Shown in pieces: positions 53,924 through 54,014 of a stretch of DNA of 54,014 nt (the first letter of the stretch is position 1; the number at the start of each line of letters is the position of its first letter). Source of the DNA: CAZMNF01 sp964567595 (GTDB taxonomy: Bacteria; Bipolaricaulota; Bipolaricaulia; RBG-16-55-9); contig CAZMNF010000010.1 of the NCBI GenBank assembly GCA_964567595.1, positions 1-54,014 of the forward strand, written 5' to 3'. The translations under genes were made by a program, and so were the position numbers. The notes under the pieces were generated by a model. It saw only the letters and a list, made by a program, of their open reading frames with translations, was not told the origin of the DNA and made no database searches.

Positions 53924-54014
53924 ATGAGCGTCGGCTCGACGCAGACTTTCGTCTATTTATTCTCCGACATCGAAGGCAGCACGCGCCTCTGGGAAAACTT
54001 CTCGGAGGCGATGA
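53924..54014 (+). CDS. Class III adenylate/guanylate cyclase domain protein (partial)
   Basis: Only the first 30 codons are in the window. They include F-V-Y-L-F-S-D-I-E-G-S-T-R-L-W-E, the start of the class III nucleotidyl cyclase catalytic domain with the first metal-binding Asp. Relatives continue with an ATPase or regulatory domain, or end as a single domain; this cannot be seen here. A strong ribosome site (GAGGAGG) precedes the ATG. Its product, cAMP or cGMP, is a possible ligand for the upstream SulP-CNB protein. Confidence 0.8.
   Translation, partial: MSVGSTQTFVYLFSDIEGSTRLWENFSEAM

Overview
This looks like chromosomal DNA from a GC-rich diderm bacterium outside the well-studied phyla. 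Two adjacent genes encode proteins with signal peptides, beta-barrel-like sequence and C-terminal Phe, and a parvulin/TPR chaperone of the SurA/PpiD type is present, so there should be an outer membrane. Other genes are typical of Bacillota and deep-branching lineages such as Deinococcus-Thermus: RNase Y, SpoVS, a YhbD/bactofilin module, ResABC (System II) cytochrome c maturation, YqeG and DUF4911. Cytochrome c maturation and 2-oxoglutarate dehydrogenase point to respiratory, probably aerobic, metabolism. I cannot name the genus or phylum. No insertion sequence, prophage, integrase, CRISPR array or rRNA was seen.

Layout. 1-4.5 kb (minus): DUF4911, YqeG phosphatase, copper chaperone, then resA-resB-resC. 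4.7-10.4 kb (minus): a double-parvulin TPR foldase, spoVS and rny. 10.6-15 kb (minus): rimP, nusA and an RND/MMPL exporter. 15-18 kb: rluD (plus) overlapping the end of pgsA (minus), then a MATE exporter. 18-22.1 kb (minus): an envelope pair, one member a fusion of peptidase-MA-like protease, six-repeat propeller and barrel. 22.5-25.9 kb (minus): a macro-domain protein and PEP carboxylase. 26.1-30.4 kb (plus): a possible tandem ribbon-helix-helix protein, an unknown small basic protein, YhbD, a small membrane protein, a bactofilin and an ABC exporter. 30.6-37.2 kb (plus): Uma2 nuclease, Mth938-like protein and the full 2-oxoglutarate dehydrogenase operon sucA-sucB-lpd. 37.3-42.7 kb: thioesterase and ureohydrolase (minus), MBL hydrolase, esterase and CMD protein (plus), methylmalonyl-CoA mutase (minus). 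42.9-54 kb (plus): a CAT-anticodon tRNA, RNase H-like protein, valS, uppS, cdsA, a B12-type radical SAM protein, lipoate ligase, SDR, a SulP-STAS-cyclic-nucleotide-binding transporter and the start of a class III cyclase.

How the genes connect. Central carbon converges on oxaloacetate and succinyl-CoA: PEP carboxylase refills the cycle, sucABlpd makes succinyl-CoA from 2-oxoglutarate, methylmalonyl-CoA mutase makes it by a B12 route, and a lipoate ligase could supply the E2 cofactor. UppS, CdsA and PgsA serve undecaprenyl and phospholipid synthesis.

Regulation. Many sigma70-type promoters can be read (16-18 bp spacers). Several have a -10 box only 6-11 nt before the start codon (resA, rimP, pgsA, the ureohydrolase, the MBL hydrolase, the lipoate ligase), which predicts leaderless or near-leaderless mRNAs. 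Others (spoVS, mcmA, valS, sucA) have normal leaders with Shine-Dalgarno sites.

The most promising leads are the leaderless promoter class, the protease-propeller-barrel fusion, the YhbD/bactofilin/ABC module with its small upstream regulators, and the cyclic-nucleotide-binding SulP transporter beside a cyclase gene. All product names rest on motif recognition by eye, without database searches.
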